Part shown: positions 61,964 to 64,000 of the stretch, piece after piece
Numbering within the stretch: the first letter of the stretch is position 1
Layout: each line of letters begins with the position of its first letter
NCBI RefSeq assembly: GCF_029076845.1
Contig: NZ_JARESE010000028.1
Coordinates: forward strand, 1-64,000
Origin: Novosphingobium album (ex Liu et al. 2023)
GTDB taxonomy: Bacteria; Pseudomonadota; Alphaproteobacteria; Sphingomonadales; Sphingomonadaceae
DNA: 64,000 nucleotides
Direction of reading: 5' to 3'
Program-made: the position numbers and the translations under genes
The notes under the pieces: generated by a model
Seen by the model: only the letters and a program-made list of their open reading frames with translations
What the model was told of the DNA's origin: nothing
Database searches by the model: none

Positions 61964-62211
61964 GGGCGGACGGCTCTCTGTTACGGGGCGGTATCGGGCG
62001 AACGGCTGTTCGCTGACTAGCCGCTTGACCGGCGCCTGACAACGCGTGGCGCGGCAAGGCGTGCAGTCGCGCGCGGTTCGTGCTAAAATACTGAAATCGG
62101 AATCGGCAATTTGACGGAGATCAGGGCCTCGATTATGCGCCCGGCGTATCTTGCGCAGGAATTCCCCAGGTTGCCGTGCAGTTGCTTGCTGCGCTCACCT
62201 TACAGATGGAG
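61964..62211. promoter_or_regulatory. Divergent chvI/pckA promoter region
   Basis: 248 nt between two divergent genes. TAAAAT at 62084-62089 may be the pckA -10 box, but its -35 is poor. No clear ChvI box could be assigned by eye. The pckA leader begins about 120 nt upstream of its start. Confidence 0.4.
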
Positions 62212-63828
<1,617 letters not shown>

Positions 63829-63912
63829 TCCGGCGCGGATTGTCCTTGTTCTGTCAGCGCGGGCGTGCATGGGTTCCGGCATCGCGCAAGTGCGTACTAA
63901 GGAGATTGGCAC

Positions 63913-64000
63913 ATGGGCATTTTTGACGAAGTTCTGAGCCAGGTCAGCGGCCATACCGATGTGGCCAATCTGGCCGCGAAGATCGGCATCGATCCGGCAA
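63913..64000 (+). CDS. YidB-like / DUF937 protein, 5' end
   Basis: The first 29 codons only (MGIFDEVLSQVSGHTDVANL, AAKIGIDPA); AAGGAG precedes the ATG. The GIFD...LA.KIGID start is that of YidB-family proteins. The rest lies beyond the window. Confidence 0.6.
   Translation, partial: MGIFDEVLSQVSGHTDVANLAAKIGIDPA

Overview
This is a contiguous piece of a high-GC alphaproteobacterial chromosome, most likely from the Sphingomonadaceae (Novosphingobium or a close relative). The clues are the ChvI-ChvG-HprK-RapZ-EIIA-HPr cluster beside pckA, PhaR, a split dnaK-dnaJ / hrcA-grpE heat-shock set with CTTG-N17-type promoters, an archaeal/eukaryotic-like ProRS, and general codon usage. Taxonomy is inference from gene content and protein style only.

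Left end, 1-626: a mazG whose 3' end is cut off at about position 63 by sequence that looks like the end of an insertion element. From 643 to 8707 lies a complete filamentous-phage (inovirus) prophage, the most interesting object here. It is bounded by two Xer/dif-like sites that share the same TATATA centre. The right site has the XerD-type arm TTATGTTAAAT, so the element sits in the chromosomal dif site and the window lies at the replication terminus. All phage genes are on +: II/X-type replication protein, terminator, gpV-like ssDNA-binding protein, small membrane protein, pVIII-like major coat (73-aa precursor, about 50 aa mature), a 32-aa pVII/pIX-like peptide, pIII-like adsorption protein with an AT-rich central domain, pVI-like protein, Zot/pI ATPase and pIV secretin. 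A hairpin-rich non-coding region (packaging and origin candidate) follows, then a small accessory module with a tiny charged protein, an exported protein and a ribbon-helix-helix-like protein.

8712-16829: a long minus-strand operon, mltB-like, rlpA-like, dacA-like, tmk, holB, metG, tatD, MBL hydrolase and a 61-aa membrane protein. Without the phage it would run across dif into mazG with a gap of only about 48 nt, so the prophage appears to split this operon. 16990-19204: a degenerate tRNA-Ser, an intact tRNA-Ser(UGA), and an accessory patch with a membrane protein, phage-type small ORFs (one frameshifted) and a flavin reductase. 19488-22835: an 1115-aa CAP/RTX secreted protein.

22964-39593: PilZ protein, pyruvate dehydrogenase E2/E3 with a thioesterase between them, universal stress protein, RNase R, ProRS, PhaR, a perfect 36-bp inverted repeat, alanine racemase, an MFS carrier, a Fe-S scaffold-like protein, CvpA, RadA and a large patatin-like protein. 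39622-46958: dnaJ-dnaK, a copper chaperone, a Vgr-related metallopeptidase-like protein, an SDR with a strong palindromic operator, a lipoprotein and grpE-hrcA. 47040-52769: rph, rdgB, hemW, xerC (one of the two recombinases that dif-using phages exploit), and parC. 52871-56568: ferredoxin, two tandem cysteine desulfurases, a hydrolase and a META lipoprotein.

56615-64000: rRNA/tRNA methyltransferase, HPr, EIIA-Man, RapZ, HprK, ChvG, ChvI, then divergent pckA and the start of a YidB-like gene.
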